Shown: positions 37,401 through 46,715, numbered from the stretch's first letter. The stretch is DNA of 59,507 nucleotides from Bacilli bacterium (GCA_017622175.1 JAGARQ010000009.1:1-59507), one strand, 5' to 3'. Numbers and translations are program-made. The notes: generated from the sequence alone by a model not told the origin.

Positions 37401-38055
37401 AGTAGGAAATTATATCATGGCAATTGTTGCCTCAACAGAAGATGCAATTTCCTCAGCCTTAGTAACAAACAAGTTATATAAGACAGAAATTACAGGATTT
37501 CAAACTGATGAAAAAACTGTAAATATTAAGAATAACTACAGCGATAGAACAAGTGCTGTAACATTGTATATAAGAGATAAAGAAATACCAACTAAAAATG
37601 TCGGTAGTTATTATAATCAATATGATATCTGGAGAACGTTTGAATTTGTAGACAATAAACTTCATTTAAAAGGTGCTACATATTCTTATGGAATGAATCT
37701 TGCAGAAAATCAAACAGTTTCAAGAACATTAATTATTGAAAATAAAGAAACTTATGAATCATATAAATATGATATTGGCAGTATTGCCAATGGATTATAC
37801 ACAGTAGCTTTACCAGTATCAGATAATTTAGACAAAACAAGAGCATGGTATGATGCAACAATTGACATAGCAAATATTCCAAAAGGTACATATAAGTTAT
37901 ACATCACAACAACTTCAAATGTCACAGATTATTCAGAATTTACTGATAGTCTCGGTAGAGATTTATCGGATAAAAAGATAGTTATTAATGATAAAACATA
38001 TCAATTTAGTCTAAACAGACAAGAAGGAAATACAATAGAATTAGAGGTATCATAA
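34486..38055 (+). CDS. Secreted multidomain glucosaminidase with Ig-like and twin C-terminal domains
   Basis: A 1,189-residue secreted protein. The signal peptide ends near TDTYA. An N-terminal beta region precedes the glucosaminidase domain (about 265-430), with YNAQELYGGNALLAFGVSRNETGNG, where Glu327 is the expected catalytic acid, and NNGFGLNAVDSNP. SH3-like segments follow. Two DUF5011-type Ig-like domains come next (about 711-785 and 787-865, each with GTYQ-YTV-DS). An acidic linker leads to two related domains of about 150 residues (about 882-1030 and 1046-1189), which share NKL-L-GATYS/LTISGM and W-A-IDI motifs. It should cut peptidoglycan glycan strands. ATG 34486 is favoured over 34480 by the spacing from GGAGGT. 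No sorting motif or membrane tail, so it is probably held by wall-binding domains. Confidence 0.88.
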   Translation: MKKKFLFFTLFTLLSFLCITDTYAYDQNNYASRALCGNFEVALFKADGTIETKTCHSNYDEANAAMKADGNKDLAVLGKWDGRTKIFNANAALVDLTGPTDTFNIYPDSQIITKQEHTYMYGGSGYGGVDAPLLAVGYSSHANTFTAKIKISGYAGWIRLGIVEIVPLVWVKSSNSYTITDEIIRHNYVLKIQETYSGSSGSTIGPKPPMLNPGNYYSYDGHYFYTDRYQMIEDYKNETYNNSVNKDKPYYNYYQFLPQHTKTTYSSINIDEYVRNMGYLQDVYGSKAVNHAGYQTSRLYGKGAFFYNAQELYGGNALLAFGVSRNETGNGTSNLSINKNNGFGLNAVDSNPTEESDWFPTFAQSIYDYNNSWVTYGYSHPDVWKYNGAQNGNKYVGMNVRYASDVNWGEKMASHYYFLDKAYGLQDYNYYQLAVTTKATAAYASTSTTAREPIYYYKSSDVALVLLGEVEGEEVDGNKLWYKAVSDMNIDKNFNEISSGYYNWDSYVYVPAAHVYKINEGKNGYISPNDVPKHKDSGYTYDLHTEGSILKPKVAVSVKDSSYYYDSALTSKTGQILLNNRYVMVYATTYDENKKIISYLISSDYKYEQKHWISADAIKFVTSAYGQASVTVPGQNLYTTINPTTVDDLATHISGLYHYGYTPILDEKIVSGQLWYKVPVNLSGSVNIYGWTLAEAENVKITKYQYTATNQAPVISANDKTIIQGQKFNEKENVTAQDAEDGNITDSIIVTANNVKINEPGTYQVTYEVTDSGNYKTTKTITVTVVKDEEPVINVTDKKINLGDVFDPKKDVTVEDKEDGPITEISVDDSKVNYQEAGTYQIIYTVKDSFGHTVTKTISLTIEDNQSNDDNEEEEDEAEEREGSFYFDYLDNKDNKLMLRGYLTISGMNNTLEEDITYYIGYINTKNIEDVIIQEATRITDLTGIERPIYSADGYKYTHSWFEAEIDIDSLKVGNYIMAIVASTEDAISSALVTNKLYKTEITGFQTDEKTVNIKNNYSDRTSAVTLYIRDKEIPTKNVGSYYNQYDIWRTFEFVDNKLHLKGATYSYGMNLAENQTVSRTLIIENKETYESYKYDIGSIANGLYTVALPVSDNLDKTRAWYDATIDIANIPKGTYKLYITTTSNVTDYSEFTDSLGRDLSDKKIVINDKTYQFSLNRQEGNTIELEVS

Positions 38056-38067
38056 TACCTCTTTTTT
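38043..38067 (+). terminator. Terminator after the glucosaminidase gene
   Basis: AGAGGTAT pairs with ATACCTCT around CATA and is followed by T. The stop codon is in the loop region. Confidence 0.9.
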
Positions 38068-38077
38068 GTTGATATAA

Positions 38078-38106
38078 TTGACAAAAAACATGATTTGTGG
38101 TATAAT
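38078..38106 (+). promoter_or_regulatory. Consensus sigma-A promoter of the transglutaminase-like gene
   Basis: TTGACA (38078-38083), exactly 17 bases, TATAAT (38101-38106). It is the only fully consensus promoter I found in the window. Confidence 0.9.
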
Positions 38107-38138
38107 GTATGCACCATTGAGGGTAGGGGGGTAAAAAT

Positions 38139-39554
38139 ATGAAAGGTAAGTTAGTAATACAATATCAAGATAATTGTAAAAGAGTAGACTATCAATTTGA
38201 AGAATCATTAAGTTATGACTTATCTTCAGATTATTTAGTGTGGGTTACCTTGCCTAGAGGAAGAACAATAAACCTAAAAGAAATAAAATTAGGATTAAAT
38301 AAGTACCTTCTAAGAAAATTAAATGGTAAGACATATCAAAGAGACTTCCCAGATAGAGTAGAACTATTAAAAGAGGCATACTCAAACGATATAGACATTT
38401 TAGATAATTGTGATTCAGTTGAAATAATCGACTTAGCTGATGAAAGTATTGATTCAATTATGGCTCACCCATCTAGTAAAATTATTATTAAAGATAAAGA
38501 ACATCCATTAACTATTGAAGAGGTAGAACGTCTTGAAAGAAAATATGCTGGTAAAGATAATATTTATGTATACGTAGATGAAAACGAATCACCTGTATCT
38601 TTAGAAGATTATAGAACTACAGTAGAGGAGATTACAGCAATTGCCAATAGAATTAAAGCATATGGATTATCACCTTTAGAAGCAGCTATTTATGCATACG
38701 ATTATGCAAGAGATAGATTATATGTTGAAGAACAAAGTAATGATTACACAGATTCAAGAGACTTAACTAAAGTACTATTAGGAGACGAAATTGTTTGTGT
38801 AGGATATTCAAGAATCTTAAATGCAATATTAAAAAAATGTGGAATAACTTCATCATTATATAGAGTAAACAGTGAGGATGGTTCTCATGCACTTACAATT
38901 GCCAGAATTACAGATGAAAAATATGATATAGATAGTGTTTATTATATTGACGCTACAAAAGGTAGAAAACACGACGATACAAATAATCATTTTTATAGTT
39001 ATAAATCATTTGCTATGACAAGAGGTGAAGCTCTTGCCTTTGGATATTATGAAGATGAAACATTTGGAAAAATAGATATAGATGAATATAAAAGAGTAGC
39101 ACAAGCTATTCTAAATGGAGAGCTTGTTCGTACATATCTTCCAGATGCTAGACAAAGTATTTCTAATATAATAAAATTCTTAGATGGAAAATCAGTTTAT
39201 GAAATACCATTTGCAGGTAATAGTGTATCAATAAAAGAAGTGCCAGATGCAGTAGAAAAACTTGAGTTAATGTATCAATTATTAAGTACACAAATTGAAC
39301 CAACTAAATTAGTTTCTGCAATCGAAAGGGTAAGACAAGTTGAATACTATGAAAATCCATATAAGTTTCCATATTCAAAAGACACAATAAGAGCAATTGG
39401 AACTATGTCAAAATCAGATTTTTCATTTTATCCATATGCAGATAAACAACTAGAAAAAATGTATCAAGAACATGAAGAAGATTATGATAAAACAAGATTA
39501 AGAATAGACTTAGTAAAAGTACTAAAAAAAGTAAAAGAACAAAAAGAAAAGTAA
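38139..39554 (+). CDS. Transglutaminase-like cysteine protein, cytoplasmic
   Basis: A 471-residue protein with a transglutaminase/protease-like core in the middle: Cys220 (DEIVCVGYSRILNAIL), His250 (DGSHALTIAR) and Asp271 (YYIDATKG) in the correct order and spacing for the papain-like triad. No signal peptide or membrane helix, so it appears cytoplasmic, unusual among wall genes. The N-terminal 170 residues and the helical C-terminus (DLVKVLKKVKEQKEK) match nothing I recognise. It has a consensus promoter and the ribosome site TAGGGGGG, which predicts high expression. The substrate is unknown. Confidence 0.75.
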   Translation: MKGKLVIQYQDNCKRVDYQFEESLSYDLSSDYLVWVTLPRGRTINLKEIKLGLNKYLLRKLNGKTYQRDFPDRVELLKEAYSNDIDILDNCDSVEIIDLADESIDSIMAHPSSKIIIKDKEHPLTIEEVERLERKYAGKDNIYVYVDENESPVSLEDYRTTVEEITAIANRIKAYGLSPLEAAIYAYDYARDRLYVEEQSNDYTDSRDLTKVLLGDEIVCVGYSRILNAILKKCGITSSLYRVNSEDGSHALTIARITDEKYDIDSVYYIDATKGRKHDDTNNHFYSYKSFAMTRGEALAFGYYEDETFGKIDIDEYKRVAQAILNGELVRTYLPDARQSISNIIKFLDGKSVYEIPFAGNSVSIKEVPDAVEKLELMYQLLSTQIEPTKLVSAIERVRQVEYYENPYKFPYSKDTIRAIGTMSKSDFSFYPYADKQLEKMYQEHEEDYDKTRLRIDLVKVLKKVKEQKEK

Positions 39555-39578
39555 GCATTTAGCTTACTTTTTATTTTT
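39547..39578. terminator. Terminator between the transglutaminase-like gene and the convergent PASTA gene
   Basis: AAAGTAAGC pairs with GCTTACTTT with a short loop and T-rich DNA on the plus strand. Confidence 0.85.
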
Positions 39579-41448
39579 ATCTAACAATCTCTAATACAAT
39601 AGTTGTACAATAGGAAATCCATTTAGCATCATATGTTGCACTATTACATACAGAACCAGGAGAAGTAGAACCATTAGAACATTTATCTACAAACTTAGCA
39701 GTAATATTAAATCCTGCATTTGAAATCATGTTCTTTGTAGCACTTAATACTTCATTACCATTACCACCAGGAGCTATATAAAACATAGCGCCTTTAGATG
39801 TATCACAAGTAGGTGTAACAGGAGTAGATGGTTTAGGTGCCGCAGGCTTAGGACCATTACTAATTGTAACAGTAATAGTTGTACCTTGTGCAACCTTAGA
39901 ACCAGCACTGATTGATTGTCTAATAACTTTTCCTTGTGCAACACTATCACTATAACTATATACAAAACTATACCCAAATCCAGCATTTTTTAATTTAGCC
40001 GTAGCATCTGCTTTAGTAAGACCAGTAACACTTGGTACACTTGCAGATTTACCATTTGAAATAGTTACAACCACTGGATCATTATTTCTTATTGTATCAC
40101 CAGTTTTATATGAATAACTAATTACTTCACCAGCTTTTATTGATTCACTAAATTCTCTTTGCTCTTCATATAAAATACCATACTTATCAGCCCATTCCTT
40201 AAATTCATAATATGAATCAAATTCAGGCATTGTAAGTTTACCACGAGAAATTACTACTTCGATAACAGTACCTTCTGCAACAATATCTCCTTCTTTATAA
40301 TTAGCACTAATAACAGAATTTTCATCAATAGAATCATCATACTTATCAGTAAATTCTAATTTCAACTTATTTTTAATTACCCATTCAGTAATAGCAGTCA
40401 TACTCATTCCTTTTAAATTAGGAATTTTAATTTCAGGACCTTTACTAATACTAACAGTAATCTTTGTATCCCCAGTATTAATCATTGTACCAGCTTTGAT
40501 ACTTTGTTTAACTACATATCCTCGTTTAACTTTACTAGAGAATACTTCCTCAAATTCATAATTAATACGATTTTGCTTTAAATAGAAAGTAGCTTCAAAC
40601 TTACTCATTCCACTTAAATCGCGTAATTTAATTTCTTTTCTTTCTTCATCTTTTCCATAAGAGAATGTTAATTTTAATTCTTCATCTCTTCTCATATTAC
40701 CGCTTTTATTTTGTTCAATCACAGTATTAATTTCTTTAGTTGACTCAACAAACTCAACATTAACATTTGATAAATAATTATTCTTAACAAATTCTAAAAC
40801 TCTTTCACTATCCCAAGATACCATATTTGGAATAACAATTTCTTTTGATGGATTAGGACCTTCACTAACAGCAACCGTAATGCTTTCAACATCTTTAAGC
40901 TTAGTCCCAGCTTTAACATCTTGACTAATTATATGATATTCATTAATCATGTCACTAAATTCATAATCTTGAACTATATTTATTTTGTTTTTTTCACTCC
41001 ATTTAATTACTTCAGTTAATTCCATATTAGTAAAATCAATAACATTTTTATTTGGAAAACTAACAATTCCAGCTGTTAACAAACAACCATATACATAATA
41101 ACAAAGTAAAAATAAACTACCCAAACAAACTAATGATTTATTCTTTCTATTAGTAGTCATAGAAAAAGTTACAAACAATAAAGTAAATATAACTAATAAT
41201 AATCCACTAATTAATGCATCTATTGGATTAGTTTTATCAAAAAACAATCCAAATATAAATAAAACAACACTACTTAATAAAGTTAATATAAGAATAAGAT
41301 TAGTAAAAGGATGTTTATAAATCTTTCCCTTAGGGATATCAGTCTTATTAATAACTTTCTCCTCCTTAGTATTATCTTTTTTATCTACAACTTCATGAGT
41401 TTTTTCTTCTATCATTATATAATCATCTTTATTTTTCTTTTTTGCCAT
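39577..41448 (-). CDS. Six-PASTA membrane protein without a kinase domain
   Basis: A 623-residue protein. A charged cytoplasmic tail (about 1-45) is followed by three to four membrane helices (about 47-130) and six consecutive PASTA-type repeats (about 135-545), recognisable by the recurring G-x-I/V-x-V-SxG-P ends and the preceding two-strand units. A Pro/Thr linker and a Cys-containing C-terminal domain (CDTSKG ... DKCSNG ... SVCNS ... SYCTT) close it. PASTA domains bind muropeptides or beta-lactams and are usually attached to PrkC/Stk1 kinases or PBPs; neither is present. It may be a kinase-free muropeptide sensor or a structural wall-binding protein. GGAGGT precedes the ATG. Confidence 0.85.
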   Translation of the reverse strand: MAKKKNKDDYIMIEEKTHEVVDKKDNTKEEKVINKTDIPKGKIYKHPFTNLILILTLLSSVVLFIFGLFFDKTNPIDALISGLLLVIFTLLFVTFSMTTNRKNKSLVCLGSLFLLCYYVYGCLLTAGIVSFPNKNVIDFTNMELTEVIKWSEKNKINIVQDYEFSDMINEYHIISQDVKAGTKLKDVESITVAVSEGPNPSKEIVIPNMVSWDSERVLEFVKNNYLSNVNVEFVESTKEINTVIEQNKSGNMRRDEELKLTFSYGKDEERKEIKLRDLSGMSKFEATFYLKQNRINYEFEEVFSSKVKRGYVVKQSIKAGTMINTGDTKITVSISKGPEIKIPNLKGMSMTAITEWVIKNKLKLEFTDKYDDSIDENSVISANYKEGDIVAEGTVIEVVISRGKLTMPEFDSYYEFKEWADKYGILYEEQREFSESIKAGEVISYSYKTGDTIRNNDPVVVTISNGKSASVPSVTGLTKADATAKLKNAGFGYSFVYSYSDSVAQGKVIRQSISAGSKVAQGTTITVTISNGPKPAAPKPSTPVTPTCDTSKGAMFYIAPGGNGNEVLSATKNMISNAGFNITAKFVDKCSNGSTSPGSVCNSATYDAKWISYCTTIVLEIVR

Positions 41449-41646
41449 CTGTTACCTCCATTATCTTATATAAATCATTATATAATAAATAACTTAAAAT
41501 ATAAATAATTACTATAAATGACATTGTAAAAATATGTCTAAAAAAAGAAAAATAAATCTATCTAATTTTCTGGTTTATATCTAAATAATTGTACAAGTAA
41601 CAATCACTTATGTTACAATAATATAAAGAAAATGCAGGTGATATAG

Positions 41647-43419
41647 ATGAGACTAATCTTAGGAACAATAATCTTTTGGATAATGATCTTAGGAATAAAG
41701 AAATTCTTAGAAAATAAGCTAAATATAGATAAAAACTTTACACTTGTAATTACATTCTCAACTATAGGTCTATTAATATTTATAGCTGGTATTTTAAATA
41801 TAATGAAAATTGTCTCATTATTACTTATAATATCTTCAATATTATATTTCTTTTATTCAATTTACAAAGAAAAACCAAATATAAAAAAAATAAAAGATAA
41901 TATTTTAAAACCAAGTAATATAATTCCAATAATTATTTTTACATATATAACTATAATTGGTATGAATATGCATCTAACTCATTATGATAACTTTTCTCAC
42001 TGGGGATTAATTATAAAGAATATGTTATTAGATAATGCCTTACCAAACTTTGAAGATACAATGATAATGTTTAAAGGTTATCAACCGGGTAGTGCTTGTT
42101 TTATTTATATTTATGGTCTACTAGCAGGAAAAACAGAATCAGCTATGATAGTAGGACATAACTACCTAACATTTGCCTTTCTAACACCATTATTTGCCTT
42201 TATCAAAGGAAAAAATAAAGTATTAAAAAATTTAATTATTACAATGTTTTATATCTTTATAATGACTATATCTATTAAATTTAATGATTTATTAGTAGAT
42301 AGTATGATAGCCTGTATGGCAATATCATCACTTGGAATAATTCACTATTACAAAAACGATTTAAAAAAAGCCTTTTTATATGCATTACCAATTACAATAT
42401 TTACATTTTTAGTAAAAAATACAGGCTTTCTAATTGGAATTATAAATTGTATTTATATATTATATCTTTCATATAAATCAAAAAATATAAAAGAAGGCTG
42501 GAAGTACACACTTATTACTATCTTAACATTAGTAGTAACACTTCTAATATGGCAAGGCCATGTTAAACTAGTATTCGGAGAAATGTCTTTGTATTCAAAA
42601 CACTCTTTAAGTTCTGATAATATAATTTTATCTTTAAGAACAAAGGGTTGGGATAAAATATTCTTACTTATTAAAGAATACGCTCTACACTTATTTACTT
42701 TTAAAAATAATATTACGAATATTTATATATTAATTATTAATGCTCTTTTACTATTATTTGCCTTTACAAATAAAAATAAAACAGAAAGAAAAGAAATACT
42801 TTTTCTAGCAGGAATAGTAGACATATTGTATTTATTCTATTATTTAATTATTGGAGGAATGTATTTATTTTCAATGCCCTGGGAAGAAGCAATTGTTTTC
42901 GCTGGTTATGAAAGATATATGACTACAATTATAATTGTTATAGTTGGTATTGTTTTAATGTATTTACTTTCATATGATAAAAAGAAATATAATTTAAAAC
43001 TTATTTTAGTACCAACACTATTATTAATGATTTTATCTATGAATATATTCCCAGGTAATGTAACTGCATTATTAGGACAAGATGGTTATCAAGGAACCTT
43101 AGCAAACAAGTACGACATAATATAAAAAAACTACAAACCATCAAAAGAAGAAATATATTATATATACTCACCATCTTCTAAAAATGATTATTCTTATTTA
43201 GAATTTATGTCAAAATATAAACTAAATACAGGAAATATTAAAATGATTTATAGTAAAGAAGAACTTAATCTAAAAACAACAGGAACAATTATTTTTATTG
43301 ATGAAGATAAATATTTAATAGAGGAAGCCATTAAATCAGGATGGAAAAGTAAAACACAATTAATTTTAGAAAAAAAGGTGATAACGTGCATAAATTTATT
43401 AAACAAAACTTTAATATAA
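41647..43419 (+). pseudogene. GT-C-like polytopic glycosyltransferase interrupted by an in-frame ochre codon
   Basis: The first 492 codons encode about ten membrane helices with an early outer loop reading HYDNFSHWG, like the Asp-containing loop of GT-C enzymes. A TAA at 43123-43125 interrupts it. The same frame then continues open for 97 more codons (KNYKPSKEEIYYIYSPSS ... LILEKK) to 43419. That tail matches in position and character the soluble C-terminal domain of the paralogue at 48860, so the intact protein would be about 590 residues against 606. One substitution (for example AAA to TAA) explains it, since no frame shift is needed. Truncated activity, read-through or a sequencing error remain possible. 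Confidence 0.8.
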
Positions 43420-44684
43420 TTTTAGTATTATTTATATTACTCCAACCAGTACTAGATTTAATTACTGGAATATGTGTTAATTTATTAAATCTAAATATCA
43501 CTTTAGGTATAATTATAAGAATAATATTTTTAATATTCCTTATGTATACAACAGTATTTATTTATAAAAAGAAATTATCTTTTTATTCATATTTAGTATT
43601 AGGAATATATTCAATATTCTATTTAATAGGTATAATTATATATAAAGATGGAGTAGTCTTTTATGAGTTACAAGGTTTATTAAAAGCCTTATACTTTCCA
43701 CTAATACTAGTATCACTATATGATTTAAAAGAAGAAATATTAATTACTAACAAAGTCTTATTTATAACACTATTTACATACATAATATTGATAATTATCC
43801 CAAATACCTTCGGATTGGGCTTCGAAACGTATAAGATTACCAAGTCGGGCAATTTAGGTTTCTTCGGAGCAGCTAATGAAATTAGTGGTATAATTTCATT
43901 ACTAACTCCATTAATGTTTATTATCTTAAAAAATCTAAAAAATAATATTTTAAAAATAATATATGTTATTCTTTATTTGGTTGTAATTTTAACAATTGGA
44001 ACAAAAACACCGTTATTAACACTTTTAATAACAATAGGTTTTTCATATTTATATTACATGTTTTATTGTATAAAGAAAAAAACATATAAGCCATTAATTA
44101 TAACTGGCAGTATTATTGTAGTAGCATTTGCAAGTTTATTATTAATACTTCCTAAAACAAACTTTTACAAAAACATTAAAGTTCATTTAGAATATTTAGA
44201 AGTAGATAACATAGTAGATATTTTTAAAGAAGAAGCATTAATAGATCATTTTATTTTTAGTCAAAGACTTACATTCTTAGAAGCAAAATCTAAAGACTAT
44301 AACAAAGCATCAACATATGAAAAAATATTTGGAATTGGATATACAGAAGATAAAGAACAAACCAAACTAATTGAAATGGACTACTTTGATATTTTTTATA
44401 GTCATGGACTTGTAGGTTTTTTAACTATAATTGGAATATATTTTTACATACTATATAGAGTTTTAATAAATAGTAAGAAAAGTTTCTTTGATTCATATAT
44501 GAAAAAACTAAGTTTATTCTTAATACTATTATTATCATTATTGACTGGTCATATTATTACTGCGCCAGCTGTTTCAATAATTGCTATTATTTTAATAATA
44601 GATATTGAAGATTATAAAAAGAAAAAAATAAAGATAAATAAATATCCTAAACTAATAAAAGAAATGTTTAATGAGGTGATATAA
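43386..44684 (+). CDS. O-antigen ligase/polymerase (Wzy-like) membrane protein
   Basis: A 432-residue protein with about ten to twelve helices and the O-antigen-ligase layout. There is a large outer loop before the last helices (about 270-330, ending IFGIGYTEDKEQTK ... EMDYFDIFYSHGLVGFL), where the FxxxGYxxD and D-x-F/Y-SxG elements recur in this family. It begins with GTG at 43386, with AAGGTGAT upstream, overlapping the end of the interrupted gene's frame by 34 bases. It likely polymerises or transfers the polysaccharide assembled by this locus. The stop overlaps the next start by one base. Confidence 0.8.
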   Translation: MHKFIKQNFNIILVLFILLQPVLDLITGICVNLLNLNITLGIIIRIIFLIFLMYTTVFIYKKKLSFYSYLVLGIYSIFYLIGIIIYKDGVVFYELQGLLKALYFPLILVSLYDLKEEILITNKVLFITLFTYIILIIIPNTFGLGFETYKITKSGNLGFFGAANEISGIISLLTPLMFIILKNLKNNILKIIYVILYLVVILTIGTKTPLLTLLITIGFSYLYYMFYCIKKKTYKPLIITGSIIVVAFASLLLILPKTNFYKNIKVHLEYLEVDNIVDIFKEEALIDHFIFSQRLTFLEAKSKDYNKASTYEKIFGIGYTEDKEQTKLIEMDYFDIFYSHGLVGFLTIIGIYFYILYRVLINSKKSFFDSYMKKLSLFLILLLSLLTGHIITAPAVSIIAIILIIDIEDYKKKKIKINKYPKLIKEMFNEVI

Positions 44685-45604
44685 TGCCAAAATTTAGTGT
44701 AATTATTCCAGTACACAATGTGGAGAAATATTTAAAAAAATGTCTTGATAGTGTAATGAATCAAACATATAAAAACTATGAAGTAATAGTTATTGATGAT
44801 GGTTCAACAGATGGTAGTAAAAAAATAGCAAAAAAATACAAAGTAAACTTAATTGAAACAGAATTTGTTGGTGTAAGCGAAGCTAGAAATATGGCTATTA
44901 AAAAAGCAACAGGAGACTATTTGGTATTTTTAGATAGTGATGATTGGTGGGATGAAGAACTATTAGAAAAGTTAAATGAAAATAGTGAAAACAATCCGGA
45001 TTTAATTCGTTATCAAATGCGTACAGTAACAGATGGTGGAGAAATAACAGATTATGTTGAAGAACCATTTGAATCGAAAAAAGGTGAAGAAGCATTTGAA
45101 CTAGTAACTAAATTTCACTTTGTTGATGCAGCTTGTTGTTATTCTATAAAGCGTTCATATTTTGAAAAAGAAAAATTTAAATTTGCTAAAGGAAGAATCC
45201 ATGAAGACTATGGATTAATGCCACTTTTAATAATTAAAGCCAAAAAAGTTAATTGTATTTCTTATGTAGGTTACAACTATTATAGAAGAAGTGGAAGTAT
45301 CATGACTAATGAAAATTATGACTGGACTAAAAAGAAAGTAGAAGACTTTTTCTATCACTACAAATTTTTAATAAGTGAAATTGATAAAACAAAAATAAAC
45401 AGTAAATGTTTTAAAAGTTTTTTAGCTAATAGTATGATTTTAAAAATATGTTCTTTAAAAGGAAAAGAATATAAAGAATACAAAAAAATGTTAAAGAAAG
45501 AAAAAGTGTTTAATAATATTTTAACCGATACATTACCAAGAAAAGTAAAAAATATATTACTTAGAATATCTCCAAAATTATATTATAAAACGCTAGGGAA
45601 GTAG
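44684..45604 (+). CDS. Family 2 glycosyltransferase
   Basis: A 306-residue GT-A enzyme of the EpsJ/WcaA type. FSVIIPVHNVEKYLKKCLDSVMNQTY opens the fold, VIDDGSTDGSKK binds the nucleotide, and FLDSDDWW is the DxD metal site. A CxxC-free C-terminal helical part ends KILLRISPKLYYKTLGK, likely membrane-associated. It adds one sugar to the lipid-linked repeat unit. The start overlaps the stop of the previous gene (TAATG), and the next GT gene follows after eight bases. Confidence 0.93.
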   Translation: MPKFSVIIPVHNVEKYLKKCLDSVMNQTYKNYEVIVIDDGSTDGSKKIAKKYKVNLIETEFVGVSEARNMAIKKATGDYLVFLDSDDWWDEELLEKLNENSENNPDLIRYQMRTVTDGGEITDYVEEPFESKKGEEAFELVTKFHFVDAACCYSIKRSYFEKEKFKFAKGRIHEDYGLMPLLIIKAKKVNCISYVGYNYYRRSGSIMTNENYDWTKKKVEDFFYHYKFLISEIDKTKINSKCFKSFLANSMILKICSLKGKEYKEYKKMLKKEKVFNNILTDTLPRKVKNILLRISPKLYYKTLGK

Positions 45605-45612
45605 GTGAAAAT

Positions 45613-46560
45613 ATGGCAGATATAAGTATAATTGTTCCAATATATAATGCAGAAAAATATTTAAAAAAATGTATTGACTCTTTACTAAATCAAACAAAAA
45701 AAGAATTAGAATTTATCTTAATAAACGATGGTTCTACTGATTCAACCCATGACATCATAAAAAAGTATAAAGATAAAAGAATAAAATACTTTAAAAATAA
45801 AAATCAAGGTATTGGAAAGACAAGAAACTTTGGTATTGAAAAAGCAACAGGCAAATATATAATGTTTGTCGATAGTGATGACTATTTAACTGAAACAGCA
45901 TGTGAAGAATTATATGATAAAGTAATAGAAACAAAAGCTGATTTAGTTATATGTGATTTTTATAAAGTATACGATGATGGTAGTAAAGAAAAAATAAAAC
46001 TTCCATCATTCAAACCAACAAAATTAAAAGACATGCCTAACATGTTACTAGATGTAAACCTAGCACCATGGAATAAGATATATAAAACTAAGTTAATAAA
46101 AGATAATAATATTAAGTTTGTAGAAGGTATAAAATATGAAGATGTTCCGTTTGTTGCAGAGGCAATAGATAGGGCAACTAAAATAGCAAAACTTGATAGT
46201 TACATAAATTATTATGTAATTCATGGAAATAGCGAAACAACAGTTAGAGATAAAAGAATATTTGATATCTTAAAAATTGTTGATAAAGTAAGAACTTATT
46301 TCAAAAGCAAAAAATATATGAATGATGTAGTAGATAGATTAACTGTAAGAATTTTAACAAATTACAATATTCAACAACGCAATCAAAAAGATAAAAAAGT
46401 TGGAATGGAATTTTTAGATACATCATTTGCTTACTTAAAAAAAGAAGTACCTGATTATAAAAATAATAAATATTATGAAAATAGAAGTTTCTTAAAACGT
46501 ACGATTGAAAAGAGTAAATTATTATCTAAAATATATTGTAAATTATATAAGAATAAATAA
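45613..46560 (+). CDS. Family 2 glycosyltransferase
   Basis: A 315-residue GT-A enzyme similar to its neighbour: ISIIVPIYNAEKYLKKCIDSLLNQT, LINDGSTDSTHDII, and MFVDSDDYLTETA as the DxD site. An internal duplication or older paralogy with the gene upstream is likely. The C-terminus is strongly basic (SKIYCKLYKNK), as in peripheral membrane GTs. TAGGTGAA precedes the ATG. A strong terminator follows, so the first half of the polysaccharide locus ends here. Confidence 0.93.
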   Translation: MADISIIVPIYNAEKYLKKCIDSLLNQTKKELEFILINDGSTDSTHDIIKKYKDKRIKYFKNKNQGIGKTRNFGIEKATGKYIMFVDSDDYLTETACEELYDKVIETKADLVICDFYKVYDDGSKEKIKLPSFKPTKLKDMPNMLLDVNLAPWNKIYKTKLIKDNNIKFVEGIKYEDVPFVAEAIDRATKIAKLDSYINYYVIHGNSETTVRDKRIFDILKIVDKVRTYFKSKKYMNDVVDRLTVRILTNYNIQQRNQKDKKVGMEFLDTSFAYLKKEVPDYKNNKYYENRSFLKRTIEKSKLLSKIYCKLYKNK

Positions 46561-46593
46561 AAGACTATAAATTTAAATTTATAGTCTTTTTTT
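46559..46593 (+). terminator. Terminator ending the first half of the polysaccharide locus
   Basis: AAAGACTATAAATTT pairs with AAATTTATAGTCTTT (perfect, minimal loop) and is followed by a T-tract. Confidence 0.9.
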
Positions 46594-46614
46594 GTTGAAA
46601 AATAAGTCAAAAGT

Positions 46615-46643
46615 TTTACATTCGTTTTTATATGTGCTAAAAT
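46615..46643 (+). promoter_or_regulatory. Promoter of the capEFG operon
   Basis: TTTACA (46615-46620), 17 bases, TAAAAT (46638-46643) with TGC before it. About 60 bases of leader follow before the capE ribosome site GAAAGAGG. Confidence 0.65.
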
Positions 46644-46715
46644 TAAAGTGTCTATTATCAATAATGAACACAAGAAAACTAAGATAATAGTTTTTATAGG
46701 GAAAGAGGTAGAAAA

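Noticed and set aside
43207-43419. A separate 70-residue gene starting at an internal ATG
   Set aside because: It is in frame with the gene ending at 43125 and has no ribosome site; it is the tail of the interrupted gene.
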